Shown piece after piece: positions 34,007-43,421 of a DNA stretch of 54,082 bases. Location: positions 1 through 54,082 of the forward strand of contig JAZNGZ010000082.1 of the NCBI GenBank assembly GCA_045576735.1. Direction: 5' to 3'. Every line of letters begins with the position of its first letter. Within the stretch, counting starts at the first letter, position 1. A program made the translations under genes and the position numbers. The stretch comes from RGIG4079 sp045576735 (GTDB lineage: Bacteria; Bacteroidota; Bacteroidia; Bacteroidales; Muribaculaceae). The notes under the pieces were generated by a model. It was not told where the DNA came from. It searched no databases and saw nothing but the letters and a program-made list of their open reading frames with translations.

Positions 34007-35359
34007 ATGAATACATCGCAATTTGGCAACAATAATACAGTGTCACAATTGTTAAATAATGCAACTATTGTGAGCCACAATGGTGCCACATGCGACACAT
34101 TTATGGCAAAAATGCATGGCAAACGTATATTAATTAAACGTTTAAAAGAGAAACACCGATATAATCCCAAATACAGATTAGCACTCCAAAAAGAATTTGA
34201 AGCCGGCTTTATGTTAGAGCACCGAGCTCTTCCTCGGTATCTAATGTTTAACGAAGATTCTATAGTGATGGACTTCATTGACGGTATCACACTTAAACAA
34301 TTTATAAGTGAAAAGCCCACATATTTCAATAAAAAAAATAATGTAAACAAATTCATTCAACAGTTATTTGATTGTCTTTCATACCTTCATTCTAACTCAA
34401 TTATACATCTTGATCTAAAGCCTGAAAATATTATAATAACTCGTATAGGATATGATGTTAAAGTAATTGACTTAGGATTTTGTTATACCGATACATATCA
34501 CAATACAATAGGTCATAATAATGCATTCTCAGCTCCTGAGCAATTAACAGAAAACCCCGACATTGATATACGCGCCGACATCTATTCAGCTGGAAAAATT
34601 TTAGAATACATATTAAGCAGCAGTCACTTAACATCAAAATACGATTCTATTATAAAGAAAGCGACTCATGAGGATCGATGTCTGAGATTTCAAACAATAG
34701 ACGAGTTCAAGAATACTGCTCTATTTACAAATAAAAGCAAATATAGAAAAATACTTTTACTCACATTAGTTTCGACACTTTTGGGAGGTATTTTATCTTA
34801 CATTGTTTTTAATAATAAATCTAATAGTATTACTAGTAACCCAAATACTAATAACTTAATAGTAAATAATAGTTATACACCATATTCTGCTCCAATAAAA
34901 TACGACACATTAGATTCAACAAATTTTCAAAACAATAATAATCACTCCAACTCATTGGAGCTAAAAAATGATAATTCAGACAAACATATAATAAGTAACA
35001 ATGACACTCAAATAAACACTGTTTCACCAAGTTTATCAAATACGTCATCTCAACTTATAGATATATCCGATTTTGAAAAATTCATTAAAAAACAAGCTCC
35101 ACATGCATATCAACCATTATATGATAGTTTTCATGACTCAATAAATAAAAGTTCCCAATTAGGTGAAGTAATGGTAAAATGCTCCAATATAATGGATAGA
35201 ATGGCTTACAATTTTCTAAAAAACAAACCCGAACAGTACAAGCGTTGCGCATTTGACAGCCTTAAAAATTATGAGTATAGATATGGCTATAAACCAATGG
35301 TTATAAAATTACAAAATGAGGGTTTCCTAAAAGACCATCCTAGCCTCATCGAGAATTAA
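34007..35359 (+). CDS. Hanks-type Ser/Thr kinase, membrane-anchored
   Basis: A 450-residue protein. The kinase domain (about 20-240) has K44 (I-L-I-K), a helix C Glu (E63 or E65), the catalytic loop H134-L-D136-L-K138-P-E-N141 and D155-L-G in place of DFG. The glycine-rich loop expected before K44 is not recognisable. One transmembrane helix (249-268) leads to an Asn/Ser-rich stalk and a helical extracytoplasmic domain (about 350-450) with no family I know. It probably phosphorylates cytoplasmic substrates in response to an external or envelope cue. Confidence 0.88.
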   Translation: MNTSQFGNNNTVSQLLNNATIVSHNGATCDTFMAKMHGKRILIKRLKEKHRYNPKYRLALQKEFEAGFMLEHRALPRYLMFNEDSIVMDFIDGITLKQFISEKPTYFNKKNNVNKFIQQLFDCLSYLHSNSIIHLDLKPENIIITRIGYDVKVIDLGFCYTDTYHNTIGHNNAFSAPEQLTENPDIDIRADIYSAGKILEYILSSSHLTSKYDSIIKKATHEDRCLRFQTIDEFKNTALFTNKSKYRKILLLTLVSTLLGGILSYIVFNNKSNSITSNPNTNNLIVNNSYTPYSAPIKYDTLDSTNFQNNNNHSNSLELKNDNSDKHIISNNDTQINTVSPSLSNTSSQLIDISDFEKFIKKQAPHAYQPLYDSFHDSINKSSQLGEVMVKCSNIMDRMAYNFLKNKPEQYKRCAFDSLKNYEYRYGYKPMVIKLQNEGFLKDHPSLIEN

Positions 35360-35533
35360 TCAAAGAATCAGCAATAATATGGTCTTTTAATTCATTGAAA
35401 TTATGCATAATAGCTTTTAGAATTATATTTCGTAAAATAGTATAACAAAGAAAATCAAACATTCATAAATAATAATACTCTACTTAATTAATCAAGATAA
35501 ATAATAAAATTTTGTTTCTTTGTATCTTTTATC

Positions 35534-35541
35534 TAAATTTG
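35534..35541 (+). promoter_or_regulatory. -7 box (TAAATTTG) of the second kinase gene
   Basis: TAAATTTG lies 29 bases before the ATG at 35571 in the 211-base gap after the first kinase gene. Confidence 0.55.
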
Positions 35542-35570
35542 TAAAATAAGATATATAAATATAATTAATT

Positions 35571-37190
35571 ATGGAACTAAAAATAGGCACAATATTACAT
35601 AATGGGCTTAGACCATATACGATAGAGAAAATACTCGGTTCGGGAGGATTTGGCATAACATATAAAGCATCAGCAATAGTTGATTCAAAAAGTGGTCCAA
35701 TAAAGACTTTTTATGCTATAAAAGAATTATTTATTAAAGATTGGAATGAACGTAAAAGTAATGACTGCTTCGTGTCAACATCCACTCCTATCCAACAACG
35801 CATGATTGACGCCAAGAAAGATTTCATCGCTGAAGCTCGACGTTTATCAATGATTAATCACCCAAACATTGTTAGAGTATACGAACAATTTGAAGAAAAC
35901 GGCACAGCATACTATGTTATGGAATATCTCCATGGCGATAATCTTAACACCCTCATTTCTAAAAATGGTCCATTATCAATAAATTCATTAAAAACAATAT
36001 TCGCACCCATTTGCAATGCTGTTGAATCGCTACATGTTAACCACATAACTCATTTAGACATAAAACCAGCCAACATAATGCTAAAGACAATTGGTAATCA
36101 CATTACTCCTGTACTAATTGATTTTGGGCTTGCGAAGCACTATGACAACAATGGTAATGCCACTTCAAAAATAAGAATTCAAGGTTGTAGCGATGGATAT
36201 TCTCCAATCGAGCAATATGCCGGGATTAACAATTTCTGTCCACAATCTGACATATACGCTCTTGCAGCAACTATGATTTTTTGCTTAACAGGGCAAAATC
36301 CGCCAAAAGCAATAGAAATCAACGAACAAATTATACTACAAATTCTCCCTAATGACATTCCTATTAATATCAAAAATGCCATTATTCATGCCACAAGAAA
36401 CAACCTCAATGAACGCACTTCATCTATAAACCACTTTGTATATGAAATAAACAATGACTCTCAAACAATAAATACCCCTACTACAAAACGGATGCAGATA
36501 TCCACTGCATCAATAGCAATTGTGATTATTGTCGTAGCTCTTATAGGTATTATAGCATGGTTGTTAGTTGATAGATTTAACTCATCTCCCAATACAGAAC
36601 CTATTTCTAATAAAAACTCATCAAATACAACCGACACTATTTATATTACTGAAAAAGATACTGCAAGTACAAATCAAAACGAAGCAGAACCTAATGTGAG
36701 TAGTGAGTCCTCACCACGTCAAGCGATGGTTATTAACGATGCTGACGGGTGGACAAATGTACGCAGTGCTCAAAGTTCAAAAGCCTCTATTGTTGACAAA
36801 GTATACGATGGGACTGTGTTTTATGTTACATACATTAATGGGTCAAAATGGTGTAAATTTTATTGGGATGAAAATAGCCCTTCAGTAGGATATATATATA
36901 AGAAGTATATCAAACCAGTTGGATCAAATAAAACACCACCCAATCAAGCAAAAATAAAAACTCATTATGGGAAATATCACATTATAGTAGGGTCATACCG
37001 AAACAGAGCCGAGGCCGAAAATTTATACATTGCAGCATTAAATGCTAATTTTGACCCTCAAATTATATACAATAGTTCAGTAAACTCTTATAGAGTTTCA
37101 GCATATTCATCAAATAGCAAATCTGATGCCAAAGACATGTTAAATACTGTAAGATACCATTTCCCAAACGCCTGGATCTCAAATGACTAA
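35571..37190 (+). CDS. Ser/Thr kinase with SH3-like and SPOR domains
   Basis: A 539-residue protein. The kinase domain (1-290) is canonical: glycine loop G23-S-G-G-F-G28, K51, E88, H161-L-D163-I-K165-P-A-N168 and D184-F-G. A transmembrane helix (315-333) is followed by a disordered Ser/Thr/Asn stalk, a bacterial SH3-like domain (about 386-450; W-T-N-V-R-S) and a SPOR domain (about 467-537). SPOR domains bind glycan strands stripped of stem peptides, and SH3-like domains often bind cell wall. This is therefore a candidate receptor for cell-wall state. An amidase lies 1.6 kb downstream. Confidence 0.9.
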   Translation: MELKIGTILHNGLRPYTIEKILGSGGFGITYKASAIVDSKSGPIKTFYAIKELFIKDWNERKSNDCFVSTSTPIQQRMIDAKKDFIAEARRLSMINHPNIVRVYEQFEENGTAYYVMEYLHGDNLNTLISKNGPLSINSLKTIFAPICNAVESLHVNHITHLDIKPANIMLKTIGNHITPVLIDFGLAKHYDNNGNATSKIRIQGCSDGYSPIEQYAGINNFCPQSDIYALAATMIFCLTGQNPPKAIEINEQIILQILPNDIPINIKNAIIHATRNNLNERTSSINHFVYEINNDSQTINTPTTKRMQISTASIAIVIIVVALIGIIAWLLVDRFNSSPNTEPISNKNSSNTTDTIYITEKDTASTNQNEAEPNVSSESSPRQAMVINDADGWTNVRSAQSSKASIVDKVYDGTVFYVTYINGSKWCKFYWDENSPSVGYIYKKYIKPVGSNKTPPNQAKIKTHYGKYHIIVGSYRNRAEAENLYIAALNANFDPQIIYNSSVNSYRVSAYSSNSKSDAKDMLNTVRYHFPNAWISND

Positions 37191-37225
37191 TAATAATTAA
37201 CAACAATAATTCAAAGAAAATTAAT

Positions 37226-37680
37226 ATGAAAACTAAATTATTTTAATCAATTTTAAGCATATTAATGATATGCTTCGCCTTAACAACAACTGCACAAGAC
37301 TACCGGTATAAATCTTTTTACAACGCTAAACTCTGTAAATTAGTATACAACAAAAAAGCTGCATGTAATCAAGGAACAGAACCATTTTTAAGTTCTTAAA
37401 GAAGATCAAAAGCAGCCCATCATTTCGTGAACAACGAGTAAAAGGCGAATTTGTCAACTTAGAGTTTATGGAGAATGAAACTTTTGAGGTTTAGTACAAT
37501 AAGACGTTTGGTGATGGCTACAAAAGTAGTGCGTCGTGGACAAAAGTAAGTCGTAACAAAGTGGTATTTGAATGCGCATTATCATCAGCTGGCGGTTATA
37601 GCAATTCAGGTAGCACATCAATTGTTTTTGAACGAATCAATGGAAAATGGTACATTACAGAATGTGATGCTGATTGCTAA
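37226..37680 (+). pseudogene. decayed gene for a small secreted protein
   Basis: An ATG (37226) opens a signal-peptide-like sequence, but a TAA interrupts at codon 7 (37244). The frame then reads through A-L-T-T-T-A-Q-D-Y-R-Y-K-S-F-Y to a TAA at 37397, where one frameshift in the T-rich 37385-37396 area moves the reading into the frame that ends at 37678-37680. A TAG at 37492 interrupts that part too. The rest keeps protein-like features, including W-Y-I-T-E-C-D-A-D-C. The product, a ~150-residue exported protein of unknown family, is probably lost. Confidence 0.75.
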
Positions 37681-37709
37681 TTTAACTTTTAAAAGCAAAT
37701 TAATTTTCA

Positions 37710-37740
37710 CCCTAGTCTAAAATGGCTAGGGTTATTTTTT
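37710..37740 (+). terminator. terminator after the pseudogene
   Basis: CCCTAG (37710-37715) and CTAGGG (37726-37731), extended by one A-T pair, form a stem around a 10-base loop, followed by a T run. It ends the second kinase/pseudogene transcript. Confidence 0.82.
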
Positions 37741-37921
37741 TGGGGAATAAGATGTTAATTTTTCTCAAAACATCAGCAAATATACTTAATATTAGAGAAA
37801 TAATTCATAATTTTATAAATGACTATATTTACTTATATAATGTTCTAGCCTATTCTATAGATTATAATAAGAACTAATGATAAATTAACTTAGTATTAAC
37901 CATAAATCACAAAATTACCTT
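37741..37921. other. intergenic stretch upstream of the propeller-amidase genes
   Basis: A/T-rich spacer of 181 bases. It should hold the promoter for the gene at 37922, but no clear TAnnTTTG box was found and no ORF is present. Confidence 0.5.
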
Positions 37922-38794
37922 ATGAAACGCAATTTTGTATTAGCAGTTACACTCTGCCTATGCGGAGCATGCCTATGGGCACAACCACGCTCCGCTAGTG
38001 AACCACAAAAATTGATTGAGCATTCTGTTGGGTTGATGGCTCCTGTATGGTCTCCTGATGGTAGCCAAATTGCAGTTACTACCGACAATTACACTGGCAT
38101 CCTAGTAGCGAATGCTGATGGTACAGACCTTAAAACCATCACTAATGAATCAGGCGCTGGCTACAAAATGAAATGGAGTTCAGATGGCAAACAAATTCTC
38201 GGGAAAACAAACATTATTGAAAACAACAGAGTCCTCCACGAAGTAAAAGCATGGAATGTTGAAACTTGTGAATCAGAAGTATTCATTAAAAAAAGTAGAG
38301 ACATTGAAGGGACTCCTACTTGGAAATCAATTAGAATGACTCCTACCCTCACAAACTCTAATGTATACGAAATCATGGTTAACAATCCTGCTAAAGCCAC
38401 ATCTCAAATTGAATCACTAAAAGATTATGCTGGCAGAATGATAATAAATCCATCAATCTCTCCCGATGGCAATAAAGTGGCATTCCAAATCCCAGGTCAT
38501 GGCATGTGGATATGCAATAGCGATGGTTCTAATTTAAGATCATTAGGCAAAGGCTCTAACCCACAATGGCTTGCCGACAACGAATCATTAATTTATACCG
38601 TTGTAACTGATGATGGAACAAACTTCACTGCTTCTGATATATATTCTATCAATATCAATAGCGAAACTAAATATCTTCTAACAGGCAACACAACCCTAAT
38701 ACCATTAACGCCATCAGTATCTCCCGATGGGAAAAAAGTAGTGTTCGAAAATGCTATTGATGCATCAATTTATATTATTAACCTAAAATACTAA
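37922..38794 (+). CDS. TolB-like beta-propeller protein
   Basis: A 290-residue exported protein: signal peptide (1-21) then WD40-like PD40 beta-propeller repeats (V-W-S-P-D-G-S-Q-I-A; W-S-S-D-G-K-Q-I; S-P-D-G-N-K-V-A-F; S-P-D-G-K-K-V-V-F). TolB and related periplasmic propellers share this repeat, although the number of blades (about 4-5) is too low for a complete TolB. It is 8 bases before the amidase gene and is probably made with it. Confidence 0.85.
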   Translation: MKRNFVLAVTLCLCGACLWAQPRSASEPQKLIEHSVGLMAPVWSPDGSQIAVTTDNYTGILVANADGTDLKTITNESGAGYKMKWSSDGKQILGKTNIIENNRVLHEVKAWNVETCESEVFIKKSRDIEGTPTWKSIRMTPTLTNSNVYEIMVNNPAKATSQIESLKDYAGRMIINPSISPDGNKVAFQIPGHGMWICNSDGSNLRSLGKGSNPQWLADNESLIYTVVTDDGTNFTASDIYSININSETKYLLTGNTTLIPLTPSVSPDGKKVVFENAIDASIYIINLKY

Positions 38795-38802
38795 TTACTG
38801 CC

Positions 38803-41427
38803 ATGAAAACTATAAATATATTTAAGAAAAGTGCAGTAATAGCTGCAATGTGCTTGATTTCAATACCAAGTTTCGCTCAAGAAAACACTGATAGTACCGC
38901 AACCGACTCAACTAATTCAGGTAGTAAAGAAATAACTGGTTGGGGAGATTTTAAACTATTCTTAGACCCTGGGCACTCTATGACTGAAAACCGTGGTCTA
39001 TGGGGATACTCTGAAGCTCAAAAAGTATTTGCCATATCACAAACAATAAAAGAATACTTGACAACATATACTGATATGCCTGCTGAAAATCTCATGCTTT
39101 GTCGTGAAGATGAAGTTACTGAAGTGGGTCTTGAAGAACGTTCTGATATGGCAAATGCATGGGGAGCCGACTTCTATTACTCAATCCACTCTGATGCTTC
39201 GGGCGATAACAACACGACTGTTACTCTATTTGGTGGTTGGATGAAAAATGGTGTTGAGGTAGAAAAAACACCTAATGGAGGAAAAGCATTTGGCGAAATC
39301 CTATGTCCTAATCTTACAAATATGATGATGGACTTTGCTTGTACCGGAACTCGCGGCAATTGGTATGACCGTTGTTTCTATATGCGTGGAGAAACAACTC
39401 ATGCTAATCAGTACCCATATTTGTCGGTAAACCGTCGTTCTAATATGGCATCTCTTCTTAGCGAAGGCGCATACCATACTATCGCTGCTCAACAACAACT
39501 TAACATCAATACAGAATACAAGCGACTTGAAGCTCTTGCTGCATTTCAATCTATTTTGAAATATCGTGGACTTAATGTTCCTAAACAAACATTCCTTGCC
39601 GGTATTGTTAGCAACTCAGAAAACAACACACCTATTAATGGCGTAAAGATTACTGTTGATGGCAAAACATACACTACTGACACTTGGGAATCAGCATTTA
39701 GCAAATACACAAAGAATGAAAACCTCATTCACAATGGCTTCTATTTCTTTGAAGGATTAACTGCTGGCAAAACATACGATGTTACTTTTGAACTTGATGG
39801 ATTTGAATCAAAAACCATCCAAGTAACAATAAAAGATGGCGGTCAAGGCGAAACAAAAGATTTCGTAACAGTTCAACACGTAGAATTAACAAATACTGCG
39901 CCTGCCAAAGTTGATGCAATCTCTGTAGAAGATGCTACTAATGTATCTCCTATTTATCCTCTTATTGTTACTTTCTCTCGCAATATGGATAAAACATCTG
40001 TTGAAAACGCAATTACAATCGACAACAACGGAGAACTAAGCTATAGCTGGATAAACGACTATACTTTGAGCATTGATATCTCAAAACTTGATCCAATGTG
40101 GACTTATAAAATTACTATTGATGGTTCTATTGCAAAAAACTCACAAACTCAACAATTGTTTGATGGTGATGGTGATGGAATCGAAGGCGGAAACTATGAA
40201 CTCAGCATCACTATGGCAGAGCCCGATGTTACTGCTCCTGTCGTAGCTACTACATATCCTACTATTGATGAAACTGCCGTTTATACACAACGTCCTCCAA
40301 TTCGCATCGAATTTAGCGAAATCCTTGACTGGAACGATGACAAATACACCGACTTTGTTACTGTAACAGATAAAGACGGCAACAGCTATTCAGGAACTCT
40401 CAAGCACACAATTGTGCGTGACGCATCGGTTCTTCATTTCTACCTTGATGAAGATCTTCCGGTTGACAAGTGTTTCCTTGTATCTCTCAAAGGTGGAATT
40501 CCCGACCTTTCTGGTAATCGCAGCAATGATTTCTATTTCCGTTTCTTGAGTGAATATCGCTCAAAAATTGAAGCCAATGTTCTTTTTGCGCTCGACAGCA
40601 GCACTGGTTTCTGGACTCCCGATGCTTCAGGATCAACTTCAGGCCTTATTGCTGAAGGTAGCTCTTTCACTACAACTACAACAACGCCAAACAAAGACGT
40701 TGCAGGCGCAGCACTTTTGACTTATGCATTTGATGAAAATGCTGCTACTGAAGAATGGCAAATACGAGAATACACTCCAACTCAAACAGGAGTAAACGCC
40801 AATCGTTCAGATTGTAACTATATACTCACATTCTGGTTCCACGGCGATGGTTCAAACAATTCAGTATCGGCCATGCTTCGAATCAATAACTCTGAACTCA
40901 AAATGACTAATCCAATGACAGCAGTCGATTTCCGTGGTTGGACTCTTATTGCTTGGGATCTCAAAAACGATGCATTCCAACACTTCACCGGCAATTCAAC
41001 TACAATGTCACAATGGCGCTTCGATAGCTTCTTATTCCGCCATGAATATACCGATCCTGATGATGATTCTGTACCATTCCAAGCTTGGGATGGAGAAGTT
41101 ATTTTCAACAGCCTTGAGTATAACAAGTGGAATAATACAGTGTCTCAAACAGCGTCAATAAATGACATTGAACTTCCTATAGTTGGAGTGGAAAAAGTTG
41201 AAGAAGGCTCTGAAATCAAAACATCATGCAATGGTGAGGTTTTGAATATTAGCGCAGCAAATTCAATTGAATCGGTTGAGATATATAATGCATCTGGTGT
41301 ACTAACTAACATTGTTAACCCAACATCTTCTCAAGCAATCATTTCAGTATCACATCTAACGAATGGTGTATACATTGCAAAAATCACAACAGGTGGCAAT
41401 GTTAAGACTATTAAATTTGTCAAATAA
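38803..41427 (+). CDS. T9SS-secreted N-acetylmuramoyl-L-alanine amidase
   Basis: An 874-residue secreted protein. After the signal peptide (about 1-25) an Amidase_3 domain (about 50-250) shows L-D-P-G-H-S with the zinc-binding His, S-I-H-S-D-A with the second His, and L-S-E-G-A-Y, which carries the catalytic Glu. A carboxypeptidase-regulatory-like module (about 265-350) is followed by two bacterial Ig-like domains (about 365-590) and a beta-sandwich region. The protein ends in a T9SS type A sorting domain (N-G-V-Y-I-A-K-I ... K-T-I-K-F-V-K). It should cleave the MurNAc-L-Ala bond and leave stripped glycan strands, the ligand of SPOR domains. Confidence 0.9.
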   Translation: MKTINIFKKSAVIAAMCLISIPSFAQENTDSTATDSTNSGSKEITGWGDFKLFLDPGHSMTENRGLWGYSEAQKVFAISQTIKEYLTTYTDMPAENLMLCREDEVTEVGLEERSDMANAWGADFYYSIHSDASGDNNTTVTLFGGWMKNGVEVEKTPNGGKAFGEILCPNLTNMMMDFACTGTRGNWYDRCFYMRGETTHANQYPYLSVNRRSNMASLLSEGAYHTIAAQQQLNINTEYKRLEALAAFQSILKYRGLNVPKQTFLAGIVSNSENNTPINGVKITVDGKTYTTDTWESAFSKYTKNENLIHNGFYFFEGLTAGKTYDVTFELDGFESKTIQVTIKDGGQGETKDFVTVQHVELTNTAPAKVDAISVEDATNVSPIYPLIVTFSRNMDKTSVENAITIDNNGELSYSWINDYTLSIDISKLDPMWTYKITIDGSIAKNSQTQQLFDGDGDGIEGGNYELSITMAEPDVTAPVVATTYPTIDETAVYTQRPPIRIEFSEILDWNDDKYTDFVTVTDKDGNSYSGTLKHTIVRDASVLHFYLDEDLPVDKCFLVSLKGGIPDLSGNRSNDFYFRFLSEYRSKIEANVLFALDSSTGFWTPDASGSTSGLIAEGSSFTTTTTTPNKDVAGAALLTYAFDENAATEEWQIREYTPTQTGVNANRSDCNYILTFWFHGDGSNNSVSAMLRINNSELKMTNPMTAVDFRGWTLIAWDLKNDAFQHFTGNSTTMSQWRFDSFLFRHEYTDPDDDSVPFQAWDGEVIFNSLEYNKWNNTVSQTASINDIELPIVGVEKVEEGSEIKTSCNGEVLNISAANSIESVEIYNASGVLTNIVNPTSSQAIISVSHLTNGVYIAKITTGGNVKTIKFVK

Positions 41428-41446
41428 GTTTAATTAACTAAACAAT

Positions 41447-41485
41447 AAATGGGTGAGTCATAAAAACAGACTCACCCATTTTTAT
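41447..41485 (+). terminator. terminator after the amidase gene
   Basis: A 13-bp stem (41447-41459 with 41469-41481) with core GGGTGAGTC/GACTCACCC and a 9-base loop, followed by a short T run. Confidence 0.88.
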
Positions 41486-41520
41486 ATCAATAATAAAAAC
41501 TAAACACGAGATTATTACAA

Positions 41521-42501
41521 TTATTCTTCCTTGTAAAATCTTATTTGTGTTTTTAAAGTTGGAAACTCAAGAGAAAGTATCGAATTAGAAACAGATGCAT
41601 GTGCATCTATATTAATTATTTCAAACATTGAATCAAACCATTCTAAATCATAATGATTTTGAAAGATTGTAGCTTTCAAGCGTCCTTTTATCATTCCTTG
41701 ATGCCAATTCTTTGCATTTGTTTCAGCTCCATCAATATAAATTATCAAATAATCATTACCTTCACGAACTAATGCCAAAGAATATCTACCTCCCAACCGC
41801 GTCCATTCCGGGTCATTATTTCGGTCTAAATATCGCCAAAAACCCTCAATAGAATCAGTAGTTGATGAGAATTTTTCATCTAAAATGTGTTTAGAATATG
41901 ACGTCATTAGAAGCTTAGTCATATCATATTCAGTTGAGATAACACAATTAGACACATATGAATCAACTGAAGAAATTAAACCACAATCACCTTTTAATGA
42001 ATCAGTCGTAATAAAATTACCAATATGAATAAGATTATCCTCTCCAACAAAAACATTATAAGAGGTATTATTCGCTTCAATCAATATCGTGTTAAAACCG
42101 GTTGACAAATTCACATTTCTATTGAGAACTTTTTTATTTATAACCTTGTGATTGCCATTATTTACTTCAACAACATTAATGATACATTGACGTTCATCCA
42201 ATAAATCTCCATAATTGGTGTTGTTCCACGACAAGGAAACGTAATTATAATCGACTTGAGACTGATAGTTCCATATTAATCTCCAATTAGACTTTGATAG
42301 TCCATCACGCTCCTTATTTTTACTCACTTTTACCCGAGCCTCAAACGACAATGACGATATTGGAATATCTATTGACTTTAAAAATAAACTATCTGCAATA
42401 AGATTTATTTTCTTGTAATATTGAGTTTCAGCAGATAATGAGCTAAAACATGACAACAATAGAACAAAAACAAAAAAACTCTTAAAATTTTGTTTACTCA
42501 T
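41521..42501 (-). CDS. secreted beta-rich protein of unknown function
   Basis: A 326-residue protein with a signal peptide (about 1-24, ending SSLSAE). The mature chain is beta-rich, in two halves that look like LamG/concanavalin-type sandwiches (S-F-E-A-R-V-K-V; W-R-L-I-W-N-Y), with no catalytic residues I can identify. Its ATG overlaps the miaA stop by one base (TAATG), so it is translationally coupled to miaA and ends that operon. Confidence 0.75.
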   Translation of the reverse strand: MSKQNFKSFFVFVLLLSCFSSLSAETQYYKKINLIADSLFLKSIDIPISSLSFEARVKVSKNKERDGLSKSNWRLIWNYQSQVDYNYVSLSWNNTNYGDLLDERQCIINVVEVNNGNHKVINKKVLNRNVNLSTGFNTILIEANNTSYNVFVGEDNLIHIGNFITTDSLKGDCGLISSVDSYVSNCVISTEYDMTKLLMTSYSKHILDEKFSSTTDSIEGFWRYLDRNNDPEWTRLGGRYSLALVREGNDYLIIYIDGAETNAKNWHQGMIKGRLKATIFQNHYDLEWFDSMFEIINIDAHASVSNSILSLEFPTLKTQIRFYKEE

Positions 42502-43421
42502 TACTCTATTAACTTCAATACATTATCCACAAATTCGTTTCGTCCCATATCCCATGGTAGCCAATGAATTTTAAAACCTCTACGCTTTTCCATTCCTCTA
42601 AACCATGTCAATTGACGTTTTGCAAATTGATGAATTGCAATTTCAAGCTCAGTAACCATTTGCTCATAAGAAATGTCACCTATAACATATTTAGTCAAAA
42701 ACTTATATTCAAGCCCATAATACATCAAATCTTCAGGGGCAACGCCTTGATTAATCAAATTTTTGACTTCATCAATCATTCCTTCCTCTAATCGCGAATG
42801 TAAACGTTTTGTTATTCGATTACGTCTATTATCTCTATCAATTTCCACTCCAACGATTACTACATTATCAATCGGATTAGGAGTGACGTGAGTAGACAAA
42901 TCGGGGTGTAATTTATAATATTCTTGAATTTCAATTGCACGAATAGCCCTTTTACAATTATCTACATCTGTTACATTGTGCAATGTTTTCATGGATGAAA
43001 GAATTTCAGTCAACTCTTCTAAAGTTTTCCCTTCTAGAGATGCTCTTAACTCTGTATTTTCAGGGACTTGAGGCAATTGAATTCCCTTCAACACAGATTC
43101 AACATACAAACCGGTTCCTCCACACATTATTGGGAATTTTCCTCGCTGAGATATATCATCAAATGCGACTTTAAAATCTCTTAAATATTCATATAAGTTA
43201 TACTTATAACCGGCATTACATATATCAATAAGATGATATGGCACATTATCATATTCGAATAAATCTTTACCTGTACCAATATCCATACCTTTATATATTT
43301 GGCGAGAATCGGCACTGATTATTTCTCCATTAATTCGTTTTGCCACATCAACTGCACGTGATGTTTTTCCTGAGGCTGTAGGGCCTGTTATAACAAGTAA
43401 ACTAGTTTTACTTTTTTTCAT
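42501..43421 (-). CDS. miaA: tRNA dimethylallyltransferase MiaA
   Basis: A 306-residue enzyme adding a dimethylallyl group to A37 of tRNAs reading UNN codons. P-loop GPTASGKT (13-20); D-S-R-Q-I-Y-K-G-M-D-I-G-T-G-K follows, and G-G-T-G-L-Y-V and R-Q-L-T-W-F-R are also present. It overlaps its upstream neighbour by 4 bases. Confidence 0.97.
   Translation of the reverse strand: MKKSKTSLLVITGPTASGKTSRAVDVAKRINGEIISADSRQIYKGMDIGTGKDLFEYDNVPYHLIDICNAGYKYNLYEYLRDFKVAFDDISQRGKFPIMCGGTGLYVESVLKGIQLPQVPENTELRASLEGKTLEELTEILSSMKTLHNVTDVDNCKRAIRAIEIQEYYKLHPDLSTHVTPNPIDNVVIVGVEIDRDNRRNRITKRLHSRLEEGMIDEVKNLINQGVAPEDLMYYGLEYKFLTKYVIGDISYEQMVTELEIAIHQFAKRQLTWFRGMEKRRGFKIHWLPWDMGRNEFVDNVLKLIE

Noticed and set aside
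33442..37190. Kinase pair as an antiphage defence locus
   Set aside because: No nuclease, methyltransferase, toxin or other defence effector is nearby; the SPOR and SH3-like parts and the amidase point to the cell wall.
37226..37680. Programmed frameshift or stop-codon recoding
   Set aside because: A stop within the signal peptide, a second stop and a frameshift together are better explained by decay.
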